From Paramoeba atlantica (lineage: Eukaryota > Discosea), in NCBI GenBank assembly GCA_977017575.1, contig CDRNVI010000083.1, forward strand, positions 186,001 to 250,000: 64,000 nucleotides of DNA, given 5' to 3'. The translations under genes were made by a program, and so were the position numbers. The notes under the pieces are model-generated. The model searched no databases. It worked only from the letters and a program-made list of their open reading frames with translations, and had not been told where the DNA came from. Positions within the stretch are counted from its first letter, which is position 1, and the number at the start of each line of letters is the position of its first letter. Shown here one piece after another: positions 47,901 through 57,680 of the stretch.

Positions 47901-48275
47901 CTAAATAACGTTCGACCTGCCGTCCATAATGGAAGGCTTCACAAGGGCTGGATCCATGATTTGATCATACGTGATCATACCGGCTACAATAATAAGCGCC
48001 ATCCAGGTGGAATGTGCCTGCTTCGTAAATTCGACGTTGTAGTACTGCTGACGATGCCCCATAGCTGCGGGGTCCCGCCGTTTCATGTAACAAAGAAGGC
48101 GGGCAAAACGCCCCATGAATCGTGGTGAAAAGTATAGGGGAAAGAAATAGGAAGACACACCAATAAACGAATAAAAGATACCACAAAAATATACAACCCA
48201 GCACAATAAGATGGTTCCAACCCTAACTACTTTTTTTACATGTATCCGATTTATTTCAACTTCATTTCCATGCAC
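47901..48275 (-). CDS. Small two-helix membrane protein, unknown
   Basis: A 124-residue protein in the short gap between MTR4 and eS4, 67 bp past the eS4 stop. Two hydrophobic segments are visible (VGTILLCWVVYFCGIFYSF and STWMALIIVAGMITYD), separated by a basic stretch (MGRFARLLCYMKRRDPAAMG). This build recalls small subunits of mitochondrial inner-membrane complexes, but I recognise no family. Strand and spacing favour a real gene. Confidence 0.6.
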   Translation of the reverse strand: MHGNEVEINRIHVKKVVRVGTILLCWVVYFCGIFYSFIGVSSYFFPLYFSPRFMGRFARLLCYMKRRDPAAMGHRQQYYNVEFTKQAHSTWMALIIVAGMITYDQIMDPALVKPSIMDGRSNVI

Positions 48276-48342
48276 GAACTTTTTCTTTTACATTCCCACA
48301 CTTTCCTTCACTTTCTCTTCCCTTCCTTCTTCCGTTCCTCCA

Positions 48343-49137
48343 TTACACCTTCCCCGCGGCCTTCTTCAACTTCGCCTCCCTCTCCGTGATCACGTTCGCC
48401 CGCACCCCTTCCCCCTTCGGCAGCCCCACCAACGCGTCCCCCTCCCCCTTCCCAATCACAAACACGTTCGCCTCCCGGGTCGCGAACGTGTTCTCCGCCT
48501 TGTCCCGGATGTGGACAATGTTAAACGACCCGGGGTGTTTCTCCACGTCCACCACCACCCCCACCCGCCCCATGTTCTTCCCCCCCGTCGTCATCACCAG
48601 CGTCCCGGGGCGGAACTTGGCGAACCCCGTGATCTTCTGCGTGCTCGTGTCCAGCACCACCGTGTCCCCGGCCGCGATGCTGGGGTGGGGGTAGCGCAGG
48701 GTACGGCCGTCGTGGGTGACGAGCGCGGGGACGCGGTTGCTCTGCGTCACCCGCCGCACCACCTTGCACAGCTTCGTGACCCCCTCTGCGGGATCGACCC
48801 GGACCAGCGCGAACCGCCCCTTCTGGTCGAGCAGGATGCGGAACAGGTCCTTGGTCTTCGGGATCTGCAGCACGTCCATGAACCCGCAGGGGTACTTCGG
48901 GTCAATGCGCACCCGGCCGTCGACCTTCACGTTGCGCTGCCGCAGGATGAATTGCGTCTCCCGGGCATTCAGCGCGTACTTGAGTCGGTTGCGGAGGAGC
49001 ACGACCAGGGGGATGCACTCACGGAGCTTGTGGGGCCCCGCACGGGGTCGGGGGGCGTAGACCCCTTTGAGTTTGGATAACATCCAGCTGCGGGGGGCAT
49101 AGAGCCGTTTCAGGTGTTTCTTCGGGCCTCGGGCCAT
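48343..49137 (-). CDS. RPS4: 40S ribosomal protein eS4
   Basis: A 264-residue protein of the small ribosomal subunit, matching eS4 throughout: start MARGPKKHLKRLYAPRSWML, the S4 RNA-binding region (RECIPLVVLLRNRLKYALNA), the central domain (KVDGRVRIDPKYPCGFMDVL) and the KOW motif part (GTLVMTTGGKNMGRVGVVVD). The start at 49137 is chosen because it gives the universal M-A-R-G-P-K-K-H-L-K. GC content is very high, as for a highly expressed gene. Upstream on the coding strand, a pyrimidine tract (complement of 49227-49241) is followed by AG at 49219-49218, a fitting trans-splice acceptor with a 5' UTR of about 80 bases. Confidence 0.97.
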   Translation of the reverse strand: MARGPKKHLKRLYAPRSWMLSKLKGVYAPRPRAGPHKLRECIPLVVLLRNRLKYALNARETQFILRQRNVKVDGRVRIDPKYPCGFMDVLQIPKTKDLFRILLDQKGRFALVRVDPAEGVTKLCKVVRRVTQSNRVPALVTHDGRTLRYPHPSIAAGDTVVLDTSTQKITGFAKFRPGTLVMTTGGKNMGRVGVVVDVEKHPGSFNIVHIRDKAENTFATREANVFVIGKGEGDALVGLPKGEGVRANVITEREAKLKKAAGKV

Positions 49138-49217
49138 GGGAGAGGATGCGTTTAAAGAAGAGTATGGAAATTTGAGAGCAGAAATAAATTTTGTGTTTGG
49201 AAGGATATTCTCTTGTT

Positions 49218-49241
49218 CTGGTCGTACAAAAAAAAGAGATT
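49218..49241 (-). promoter_or_regulatory. Candidate trans-splice acceptor of the eS4 gene
   Basis: On the coding strand the sequence is ATCTCTTTTTTTTGTACGACC and then AG. It lies about 80 bases upstream of the eS4 start codon, the place and form of a kinetoplastid polypyrimidine tract and acceptor. The inference depends on the organism being a kinetoplastid. Confidence 0.4.
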
Positions 49242-49294
49242 CACTTGACAAGCCATCAGTAACGTAAATAAAAAATAAATAAGAAAAGAAAGCT

Positions 49295-50401
49295 TCAAAG
49301 TCGAAATAGCTTAATTGTGTTGGCACGCACAGTCAACTTAAACGAGTCAAGACCTCTTGTTATCTCACTAACGGCACATTTGGTACCTTGTGGGGAAGTT
49401 TGCGTCGCCTGATCCGTACGAACACGGGGTCCCGAATTTCGTATGGAGTATGCGGCCTCACATACTTGAGACAGTGTAGAGGGTTCATTTCGTCTTTTCA
49501 TGATGGTACGCGATAGAAACTGGAGTCGCTCTAGCAGGACCTCGAAGCTTTTTATAGTTGTTAGACCTCGTATCTCTTGTAGGTAATGCTCCTTTTTTAA
49601 TGATCTGAAAAAAGTGGAGACACCACCGTAGGAAGCATGAGAAGGACGGATTTCACAGTAAGGGGAATCTGTCTCCAACAAAAGCCGATCGAGCGGTATC
49701 TGTGATACAACGGCGCAATTTTCCTCCGTCTTCATCGAGCACCCGTTCACTCCGATATATAGCCCCAGATTTACAAGTTGCTTCATTTCCTCCAGCCCCC
49801 CTGTGAAGGAGTGAACCACACCTCCCGCGCTCAAGGAAGGCATTTCCCGTTCCATAATACGCACGAAGTCGCCACCCGTGTTGCGGTTGTGCAAAAACAA
49901 TGGGAGATCGAATTCCCGAGCCAAATCGAAGTGGGGAGGGAAAACTTTGTGCTGTACATCAATTGGACAATACCCCGTACGATCGTAGTCGAGTCCACAT
50001 TCTCCCACCGCAACAACAACGTCTCGGTTTTCCGCGATAAGCTGACGCAAGCGTTCGAAGTACTTTTGATGTGTGACCTCTGTAGCGCGACAGGGGTGAC
50101 AGCCTACAGTGGCCCGTAATCGAATTCGACGAAGATCCTTTTCAATGTCATCCACGGAGTTGCTTGCGTCAAAAACAGGAAAAGATTTCCCGTCATAACT
50201 TTTGGCAAGAGCAATCGCCTTAACACTATCTTCCTCGCTTCCACCGGTAAGAATCAAATCAGTAACGCCCACACGAGCACATCGGTGCAGCACCCATTCC
50301 ATATCCGAGTAGGGGATGTGATGTAACAAGCAAGGTCCCGGTTTGAACAGTGCTTCTGAAAGAAAGGAATCATCTACTAAATTTGCCCCAATGTCAATCA
50401 T
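49295..50401 (-). CDS. TatD-family metal-dependent nuclease (TATDN1-like)
   Basis: A 368-residue TIM-barrel hydrolase. It starts MIDIGANLVDDSF, the form found in TATDN1-type proteins, which have I-G-x-N-L-T-D where bacterial TatD has D-x-H-x-H. Metal ligands: E in VAVGECGLDYDR, H in LPLFLHNRNTGG, H in VVHSFTGG and D in LLETDSPYCEIRP. The last about 80 residues after the barrel are variable. TatD enzymes are 3'-5' exonucleases or endonucleases used in DNA repair and apoptotic DNA degradation; a trypanosome TatD acts as a DNase (known for the family). Confidence 0.92.
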   Translation of the reverse strand: MIDIGANLVDDSFLSEALFKPGPCLLHHIPYSDMEWVLHRCARVGVTDLILTGGSEEDSVKAIALAKSYDGKSFPVFDASNSVDDIEKDLRRIRLRATVGCHPCRATEVTHQKYFERLRQLIAENRDVVVAVGECGLDYDRTGYCPIDVQHKVFPPHFDLAREFDLPLFLHNRNTGGDFVRIMEREMPSLSAGGVVHSFTGGLEEMKQLVNLGLYIGVNGCSMKTEENCAVVSQIPLDRLLLETDSPYCEIRPSHASYGGVSTFFRSLKKEHYLQEIRGLTTIKSFEVLLERLQFLSRTIMKRRNEPSTLSQVCEAAYSIRNSGPRVRTDQATQTSPQGTKCAVSEITRGLDSFKLTVRANTIKLFRL

Positions 50402-50483
50402 CTGTCAAAACAGCTTAATTTTGAACCGCAACATATTTCAAAGAAGTACTTGGTAAGCATCCAAATGTTACACAGTAGAAAAA

Positions 50484-50603
50484 AATGCGGCGGTTGTATA
50501 ACTACCGCTCTACCCTCGATTATTAAAAATACGTGAACAAAAACAGTGAAAATATAAAGGGGAACACAGTAATAAAATAATAGAAGATAAAAACAGGGTT
50601 CGC
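50484..50603 (+). repeat. R1 repeat 5' piece
   Basis: It begins GCGGCGGTTGTATAACTACC and runs to AATAGAAGATAAAAA. There the next mobile end begins. Confidence 0.6.
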
Positions 50604-50720
50604 AGAAACTATAATATAGTAAAATATAGTTTTTTTCATTGAATATAGTTACTATATAGTACTATATTTACTATATTTTACTATAAAACTATAAGAAAAC
50701 TATAAAGTTTTTTTCACTTT
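50604..50720. mobile_element. hAT-type element end with ATAGT repeats
   Basis: CAGGGTTCGCAGAAACTATA at 50604 has the CAGGG start of hAT termini and is followed by about 100 bp of mixed ACTATA/TATAGT repeats in both orientations. The related end of the hAT remnant at 61788 has the same ACTATATAGAAACTATA character. It sits inside the R1 copy; no opposite end was found. Confidence 0.45.
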
Positions 50721-50829
50721 ACAAGTGATATTTTTTGAGTCCTCTCCGCTTGTGAAGGACACACACACGCCTCTACATGCGTTCTTACACGCTTGCATAC
50801 GTATGATATGACAAGAAATTCTGAAAAAA

Positions 50830-51027
50830 ATGTAACCCAAGATAAAGTGGACGAGGGAGATACTAAAAGCACCTTTGGCAAACCACCATAAAAATGGAAG
50901 GGTATGTCCCTTAAAGATTCTTTTGGCACGTCGGAATCCTTTACAAACCGGGAGATATCATTCCATTTTTGTGGTGGTTTAAAGGTGCTTTTAGAACCTC
51001 CCTCGTCCACTTTATCCGGGGTTACAT
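50830..51027. mobile_element. Foldback/MITE element with ~68-bp arms
   Basis: The left arm (50830-50899) starts ATGTAACCCAAGATAAAGTG. The right arm (50961-51027) is its near-perfect complement, ending in CCGGGGTTACAT. The arms enclose about 60 bp. It has no gene, although a chance minus frame runs through it. The arm motif CGAGGGAGATAC also occurs in the large hairpin at 62774-62978. Confidence 0.75.
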
Positions 51028-51365
51028 AGCTATCGAAACATCCTCCCTCTTCCCCGAGATTACATCACCGCCGAAAAATATCATCAACTAGTGTGTCATC
51101 TCCTCGGAAATAGCAATGAAACGCATGCGAAAGGAGTGACGATAGGAAGTACAAACTCTCCACTCGACAACACACCGCGTAATTTATTCAGACTCATATG
51201 ATTGTATTTATTCAAACTCATAGAATTGTGAGCAGCAGTTATTCAGTCCCAAGACATAACGTCGGTGGCTCCAGCCAACGCGCGGTGACAGCGATGCAGT
51301 GAGAAGATGTTCGGGACGCAAGATTCGCACAAGGCAATCTGTCAAGACCACGCGATTTCTTTATC
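51028..51365. other. Non-coding DNA
   Basis: 338 bp with two GACTCATA/AACTCATA-type short repeats (near 51191 and 51209), but no gene or element recognised. Confidence 0.4.
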
Positions 51366-51985
51366 ATAAAAATATAAAAGGGGGCCCCGGTGGTCTAAAA
51401 TTGAACAAAATATTGAAAAAAATGGGGGGTTCAGGGGGGGGTCCAGGGGGGGCATACCACACGATTTTTTTAAAATTATTTTTTAATTAGTCCCGCAGAA
51501 GGGGTAGCCAGCGTCTTGGCGCGTATTTTCCACCCCCCTACCCGGGAATGTGGTAGGGAAGTGGTAGAGTATGCCGCGGCGATAATTTTTCACTCTCCCA
51601 CCTGGGGGTTCACCTCCCTGGTACGCGCAGGAGGGGTCCGACAAGTTCGAAAATTCCGAAATTTTTGGGCTGACCCTCCAAAAAAAATTGACCAGAAAAG
51701 GAAAAATATTATTTTTCCAAACTCTACTACTAAAACGTTTTTTAAGAGTTTGGGACCCCAGCTAACATTCTACGACGTTTTTTTCGATAGATTCGCCTCC
51801 TACCCCTACTGGTAAGGCATGAAAAACGGCCCAAATATGTGGTAAAATTTATCAATTTTCGCCAAGGACTCGAGCTTTTTCACCCAAAAAAATTGATTAT
51901 TATTCATAATGTTTTGGCAATTTTTCTTTTTTAGTGGCTTCCTTCTGCCAGGGACCCCTTTAACGAAGCCACTGAAAAAATATTG
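51366..51985 (+). repeat. R1 repeat, copy without entry hairpin
   Basis: It starts in the ATATAAAAGGGGGCCCCGGT segment, passes the GGGGGTCCA block (51425-51450) and continues with the TTCTACGACGTTTTTTTCGA segment shared with the copy at 7830-8290. The terminal palindrome is not preserved (AGTGGCTTCCTTC then GAAGCCACT, a shorter variant). Confidence 0.6.
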
Positions 51986-52130
51986 CAGTGGTTGTAAACT
52001 ACCGCTCTACCCGCTGGTTAATGCGGTGGTTGTATAACTACCGCTCTACGCTCGATTATTGCAAAATAAAAACAGTTAAAATATACAGAGGAACACAGTA
52101 CTAAACCCCCGTCCGGGTTAATATACCCCC
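51986..52130 (+). repeat. Two tandem R1 entry hairpins
   Basis: GCAGTGGTTGTAAACTACCG at 51990 and GCGGTGGTTGTATAACTACC at about 52021 follow within 35 bp, with the R1 sequence after the second. A similar doubled entry hairpin is at 57664-57740. Confidence 0.6.
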
Positions 52131-52385
52131 CAGTACAATAACTAGCTATAGGTACAATACGTAGCTATAGGTACAATAAAAATTCCGAAAAATAACGAAA
52201 ATAGTGCAAAATGTCTTCGCTGGTAAAAATGGTAAAATTGTAATCAAATTTAAGAAGAAAATCAGTAAAAAGGCAAAAAAAATTGGCTCACTCTTTTGCG
52301 CAGGGGGGTACAATAAAACCAAGCGTTCCCACTTATTGTACCCCCCCCCCCCCGGTACAATAGCGAGCTACAGGTACATTAAACC
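52131..52385. repeat. GTACAATA repeat block with C run
   Basis: Left: TAGCTATAGGTACAATA occurs twice in tandem (52143-52181). Right: a 14-base C run then GGTACAATAGCGAGCTACAG (52344-52380). The two sides look like ends of a small non-autonomous element of about 250 bp without genes. GTCCGGGTTAATAT lies just before it (52107). Confidence 0.45.
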
Positions 52386-52404
52386 GGAACGGGGTTTATA
52401 ATAA

Positions 52405-52770
52405 AGGAAAAAAATATAAAAGGGGGCTCCGGTGGCCCAATTTTGAAAAACTAAAAAAATGGGGGGTCTAGGGGGGGTCCATGGGGGGGGTATACGTCGC
52501 GACCCCCCATGGGTGTCCATGGGGGGGTCTATGGGGGGATCCAGGGGGGGGCATACCGCACGAAATAGGGAGCAAACATAGCTAAAAATCACCCCATTTT
52601 TACCCGAAAATCGACTATTTTTTGCTATAATCTTTCCGTTTTCTTCGGCTTTCCAGGCCAAATTTTCTTTTTTAGGCTCTTGGTTAAACGCGGTGGTAGT
52701 TTTCAACGCGAAGGGCGCAGCATGAGTGACTTCTAAGTTGAAAACAACCACCGCGTCTAACGAAGAGCCT
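52405..52770 (+). repeat. R1 repeat, 3' half with full palindrome
   Basis: It runs from AATATAAAAGGGGGCTCCGG through the G-tract block to the terminal palindrome at 52668-52770 (arms GTTAAACGCGGTGGTAGTTT and its complement). The central part is shorter than in the full copies. Confidence 0.65.
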
Positions 52771-52773
52771 AAT

Positions 52774-53245
52774 TTACTACCGCTCTACCCTCGATTACTG
52801 AAAAAAAAGTGAACAAAAACAGTGAAGATGCGTCATGGTTACATTATGCATTTTAAGGATGCGAGTTTTATGCGTTATATTATAACGCATAAATAATATA
52901 ATTTTTTACCCCTTATAATATATGGGTGCTCGTGCCTACCGCTCTACCCTCGATTGTTGAAAAAAGGTGAACAAAAACAGTAAAAATATAAAGAGGAACA
53001 CAGTAATGTAATAGAAGAAAAAAATATCCAAGGGGGCCCCGGTGGTCCGAAACTGAAAAAAAATTGAAAAAAATGGGGGGTCCATTGGGGCGGGTCCGTG
53101 GGGGGGCGTCCATGGGGGGGTCCAGGGTGGGCATGCGTCGCGATTTTTTTCCGATTTTTTTGCTTTTCAAAATCGAGCGCCGGGAAGTGGTAGAGTATGC
53201 CGCGGCGATGGGTACGCGCAGGGGGGGGTCCGATAAGGTGAAATT
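52774..53245 (+). repeat. R1 repeats, two overlapping 5' copies
   Basis: ACTACCGCTCTACCCTCGAT occurs at about 52775 and in the form CCTACCGCTCTACCCTCGAT at about 52937, with TTATAACGCATAA units between them (52866-52892), as at 11800-12420. The second copy carries the G-tract block (53070-53130) and ends at about 53245. Confidence 0.6.
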
Positions 53246-53694
53246 TTCCGATTTTTTTTGGATGACCAAAACGTTTCTTTTTTTTGACCCAACACACAAC
53301 ACAATAAAGACACTGATATTGAAATATCAGTTAACGGATTTGTAGCTCATACTAGTAACGAAACATACAAAAATACAATATCACCTAGAATTTGCGCGGT
53401 GAAGCACCTTCCACAGCCCTGTCATCCATGTATCCTAGTTACTTTCCTTGGAAATGCCTCTTTAGGGCGAATGTGTCTTCCAGCAACTCGCCTTCATATT
53501 CATTTGACCTTCTGACCTGTTGGCTCTATACCTCTGTTTTTGCCTAGGGCACAGAGCGAGACGCGTTGTTAATTCAAAACCTTGTTTACGCAACCAGTGT
53601 ATATAAAAAGGGTATGTATATTTTGAAAAGAAAGAAAATAATAATGAGCCCATTCAAACACCTCCCTATGCATGAAAATTCAGTCCTCATTTGT
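53246..53694. other. Non-coding DNA
   Basis: About 450 bp; it includes the inverted GATATTGAAATATC near 53311. No gene recognised. Confidence 0.4.
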
Positions 53695-54354
53695 TCAATC
53701 AGAACTCCTCGTAGATTTTTGTGTTGTACATTCCTCCTCACAATGTAATCGTTTAATTTGTGGAGTGCGCGTCGTAACTGTAGGTACGAAAACCTTGGTT
53801 TTACGTTGTACACGTTGTTTTTCATTATTCTGGAGCCTTTTTGGGCAAACTTTCTCATTGGATCTTGTTTGCTTGGCCTTTGATCGAGCACGTTTGTGCG
53901 TTTCTGATTTAGAATTTCTACTATTTGATTCCTTCGCGGATCTATTTATTGGTTGTACGGGGCTGGGGTTTATGTCTTTGGCCGTAACCTGTGGGAGCGC
54001 GAAAGCTGGCAAAGTGCGTTTTTGCAAAGTTTTAATTTTCTTATCAGTACTCAATGGAATGGGGTCTCTCCTTTTCGTGTGTGATTTATCATCAAAGCCA
54101 CGGTAACAGAAGGAGCAATTTTCTTCAACTTGTTGCGAGGCGCGTTTCGCAAGCCAATCCGATGTGGCATTGTGCGGATTACCTTCATGACCCCTGACTT
54201 TAATGCAGTAAATATTATGATTCTCCTCTATCTGAAAGCAAATCCGGGTTATTTTTGATAAAAGTTCCGAATTTTCGAATGACTGAAATCCGATTAAAGA
54301 AAACCTCTTCCGAATTACGTGAAAGAAGTCCCAGACACTGTTTTTTTGACCCAA
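53695..54354 (-). mobile_element. Retroelement fossil: RNase H end fragment (family uncertain, probably non-LTR)
   Basis: A short remnant. The part near its start shows the last portion of an RNase H domain (VRGHEGNPHNATSDWLAKRA), followed by a cysteine pair (CSFCYRGF) and a long basic tail. Kinetoplastid ingi/L1Tc-type LINEs carry an RNase H after the reverse transcriptase, which makes a LINE origin most likely, but an LTR-type source is not excluded. It is a broken piece with no reverse transcriptase left, and an R1-like segment lies at its upstream border (54337-54425). Confidence 0.45.
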
Positions 54355-54490
54355 AAAACAGTAAATATACTATTTTTCCAAAATCGACTCCTAAAGCGTA
54401 TTTTAGGAGTTTGGGAGCTCAGCTGTATGCTGAAGATTAAAAGAAATCATTTCGAAGGTGATAATTTCCTATTTTTGCATGAACATGATA

Positions 54491-54764
54491 CTGTGATCCC
54501 CCTTTTATACTTTGTTTTTCGTGCGCCCCCCGAAGGGGGGACGATTTTATTTTTAATTTCGTAAATTTTCTAACCTTAGAAAAAGGAGCCTCTAAGTCTT
54601 CCCTTCTAGAAAGGGAAAGTGATATAAAAGGAAAGACGAGAACTGGATGAGCCGCGCCGAGAAATGGCGCGGCCTTTTTACAGCGGGGAAAAAAATTCGG
54701 ACCCTACCCTTTATACTTCGTTACTGCTCAAAATGGGCGAAGTATAAAGGAGGGGGGATCACAG
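54491..54764. mobile_element. Small inverted-repeat element with terminator-like hairpin
   Basis: CTGTGATCCCCCTTTTATAC at 54491 is matched in inverse by TATAAAGGAGGGGGGATCAC plus AG ending at 54764. Inside, GCCGCGCC (54651-54658) pairs with GGCGCGGC (54666-54673) and is followed by five T, the form of an intrinsic or Pol III terminator. CCCTTCTAGAAAGGG is a second hairpin. No gene. Confidence 0.6.
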
Positions 54765-54835
54765 CACCGCAAAAATTGAATGAAAAAAAATAAAAAAATA
54801 AAATTGGCGCTTCGAGGCAGGGTATATTCTCTTCA

Positions 54836-54890
54836 AAAGCAACGCTAATAGGGGGGGGGTACCGGGGCAACGCTAGGATAGGGGGGATAG
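54836..54890 (+). repeat. G-run repeat, second copy
   Basis: A segment with GGTACCGGGGCAACGCTAGG and ATAGGGGGGAT, matching 29349-29400 in the DnaJ-TIP41 spacer. Confidence 0.6.
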
Positions 54891-55474
54891 TAAGTAGTAA
54901 TCCAGGGATGGGGGGAGATGGGGAATCATCTGGAGCGTTAACGTTTTCTGGAAGAGAGAGAGAGATGAAGGGAAGTTAACGGAAGGGTTACCATTTTCGA
55001 AAGGGGAAGAGATGAAAGGGATTGGCTGGGCTGGTTAGTAATCATACCTGCCCGCAATCGGCTCCTACTTCGGAGAACCATCAGTAAAAAATGAGTCAAA
55101 TATTGTGTAACAAGATGTAGCAAGGTGCTCGTAGGACGTATAGTACATTATACTAGAAAATGAAAAAATGAAAAAAAAATACGCCGCCGCTTCGCGGCGC
55201 CCCGTGTCCAAGGTTTTGTCAAAAAGGACAATTAAATAGGGGGGAGGGGTCGAGGGGTGACAATTAAGTAGCGGGGTACAGTAATTATAAATACGCCTCG
55301 AACTAGCACTTTTACTCCCTTGTGACTCATAATTCCTATGCCTTTCATAAGTAACTATAAATGCAACTTCGATCAATTCGATCGATAATTTTTTTGGCCT
55401 CGTATTTTTTTTGTTTTCTCTTTTTTGTTATTTCTATTTGTTTTCAGCGGCCTGTCACTACTTAATCCTTTTCA
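54891..55474. other. Non-coding DNA with small hairpins
   Basis: A 584-bp stretch with a GC hairpin (CGCCGC-TTC-GCGGCG near 55186-55200) and repeated GAAAGGGGAAGAGATGAAAG-like purine tracts at 54945-55020. No gene seen. Confidence 0.4.
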
Positions 55475-55741
55475 ATGATGTCTCGAAAACGGTCATCGAG
55501 CGGGTCTTCCTCAATAGCCGACTTTTCCTCGGTTGGCGGTAGACCATCAAAAAGGTGGGTTGAGAAAAAGGTTCTCTTGTTTCACTCCATATTCGAAGTG
55601 AGTGAAAGTGACCGAGAGCACGCTCTGAATGAGATTCTGAAGTTCAATGAACTCATTTTTGAGCACGAATTCATTCTACGCCAAACACTTGTAGGAGCTC
55701 TAGAAACCCACTTTGGCAGTGATAGGCAATATACGGTCTGA
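55475..55741 (+). CDS. Short unknown plus-strand frame
   Basis: 88 residues with an initial serine-rich basic part (MSRKRSSSGSSSIADFSS), then a helical region (FEVSESDREHALNEILKFNE). It lies on the plus strand within mobile DNA, so it is more likely an element product or remnant than a host gene. No family recognised. Confidence 0.3.
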   Translation: MMSRKRSSSGSSSIADFSSVGGRPSKRWVEKKVLLFHSIFEVSESDREHALNEILKFNELIFEHEFILRQTLVGALETHFGSDRQYTV

Positions 55742-56387
55742 ATAATCACTAGAACGGGCTATTCTAGTAACCCGTATTTGTTTTGCATTGGGGACAATTA
55801 ATGCCAACGGGGTCCCAAGATTATGGAATCCTGTTACTGAGAGTCTTCCTTTTTCGATTCATATACTAGTAGTTTGGTGTGACGAAAAAAAACTCCAAGA
55901 GAATCGGAGGTAACTTACTCACTACCACTGGCCGAAGGCATTGGACCGCATCGAGGTTGCTGGGCGACCGATAAAGATCCGTTATACCCCCTCGAAAATG
56001 TGGCTGCAATGCAAGTATCGCATCCAGCACTCCGAAAGCGTACGTTTACTCGAGAGGCTTCTTACTCGAGACGAGTTCTTACACGCTTACATACAGGGGT
56101 GAAAACTTCCATCTGGGGGGGGTCTAAAATTTACAAAAAAAATTCAATTTCGGAAATTAATAGCGCATTGGAGAGCTCTCGCAGAGTTGTATGTCTTTGC
56201 ACTGGTAGCTTTTAATATATCAAATTAGAATTATAAATACCGAATATAATAATATTTTGGAATAATAAAAAACGCGGGGTATATAAGGTTAGTGACCAAG
56301 TGTTGGAGGACATAATGCCCGAAAACTGAGATCTGTAAAATGCCACTGAAATTACCTCAAACAAGCAAAAGTGACCCCCAAACAATA
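55742..56387. other. Non-coding DNA
   Basis: About 650 bp. Contains no recognisable gene; a TACAGGGGTGAAAACTTCCA segment followed by a G run at 56093-56125 looks like another Tc1/mariner-type end (compare the CAGGGGTGAACAG end at 7522), and TAAAATTTACAAAAAAAATT follows. Confidence 0.4.
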
Positions 56388-56559
56388 AGTACTCCACAAA
56401 CAATAAGTGACCCCCCCTTATTTTTAGCACAGGGGGCGTGGGTGGGTTATCATACCACTTTGTCGTTCAGAATTTCGAGATCTGCACGTTCCCGCTATTT
56501 CTAGCTCATTTTAAAATGTTAAAAAAATTACAAAAAAAGGAATTGTTTTTTTCGAAAAA

Positions 56560-57171
56560 ATGCCTAAATCCGCATACCGACTGCCGAAAGGGGGGCTTAC
56601 GAATAGCGGGAAGGTTCTTTTGAGGATGAGAGACGGGCAAGGAGTCTCAAAAAAGCAATTGTCCCGCGATTTCAATGTTTCAGCTAAAATGGTAAGAAAA
56701 TATTTGAAAGAAAAAAAACCCACCCCACAGTACACAATGAGTCCCGAACGCAAAAAAAGTATTCAGTATCGAAGAGAAAAAATTAAGAAAGTTCTTGATC
56801 CTCTCGACCCCGCCGGTGTTCCAAAAGTGAATTCAGCTCGTCGAATAAAAGCAAAACTAAATAAAAGTGGCATAAAAGTGTCAAAAAATACGGTACTCAA
56901 TGATCTAGAGGCCATGGGATATAATTACGGCGCTCGGCCTTTGTGCCAAGGCCTCACGGAGCTACAAAAAATAAAAAGAGTACGATTTTCTCAAAATTGC
57001 AACATGGACACATCCAGTGTTGTGTTCACTGATGAAAAAATATTCGACACTAATGACAGTCGAAAAAATATGTGGGTAGCGCCCGGTCAAACAGCGGCCC
57101 CACGTCAAAAAGTACACTGGGCGCCGAAATGTCAAGTTTGGGGGGCTATAGGTGTAGGTTGGAGACACCTA
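56560..57171 (+). pseudogene. Tc1/mariner transposase of element A, N-terminal and first catalytic part
   Basis: About 204 residues. Helix-turn-helix: KQLSRDFNVSAKMVRKYLKE and then VSKNTVLNDLEAMGYNYGAR. The first catalytic aspartate is in SSVVFTDEKIFDTND, followed by WVAPGQTAAPRQKVHWAPKC and QVWGAIG, the classical W-x-P order. It is cut by the insertion of element B. Same family as the minus-strand copy at 57797-58727. Confidence 0.8.
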
Positions 57172-57399
57172 CACCCCTGGGCAGCTTCATTTACCCCCCC
57201 CCCCCCTACAGGTCTTGTATTTTGTTCGATTTCGGAAATATTTAGTATGGGACTGTTTTTCGCTCCGATCGTCTCGAATCCGCGGTCGTTTTCACTCGAG
57301 CGACCTTGATTTGCTCCGAGACCTTAAAATTTTTGTCCAAAAAGTCAATTTTTTTTGCCCACCCTAGAAAAATCTACTTTTTTTCTGTTTTTTCCTCAA

Positions 57400-57680
57400 T
57401 GGTCAAACGATATCGGGCTTCTTCCCTCCCGAATCAGCGTATTTCACCAGAAAGGCGAACTCTCATCATAGCACGCTACAAGGAACTAAAATCCCTACGT
57501 GCTGTAGCTAATGAGCTCAAAATCTCCAGGAATGGAGTAAGATATTGGGTGCGGCACTTTGAAAAGCACCAACACGTTTCCACCCCACCTCGCCAAAAAC
57601 GGCGTACGGTAGACTTCCGCAAACGACTTAAATTGGTGGTAGAAAAGAAAGGTTATCACATTGGTTATTGCGGTGGTTGT
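57400..57680 (+). pseudogene. N-terminal transposase fragment of element B
   Basis: MVKRYRASSLPNQRISPERR starts a helix-turn-helix domain (IIARYKELKSLRAVANELKI, then SRNGVRYWVRHFEKHQ), typical of the first DNA-binding half of Tc1-type transposases. It is cut by the first R1 entry hairpin at about 57664, so no catalytic part remains. Confidence 0.65.

Noticed and set aside
48211-49080. 289-residue plus-strand frame across eS4
   Set aside because: Antisense of a highly GC-rich ribosomal protein gene; no family features.
50714-51010. 98-residue minus-strand gene
   Set aside because: It runs through both arms of a foldback element, so the frame is a by-product of the inverted repeat.
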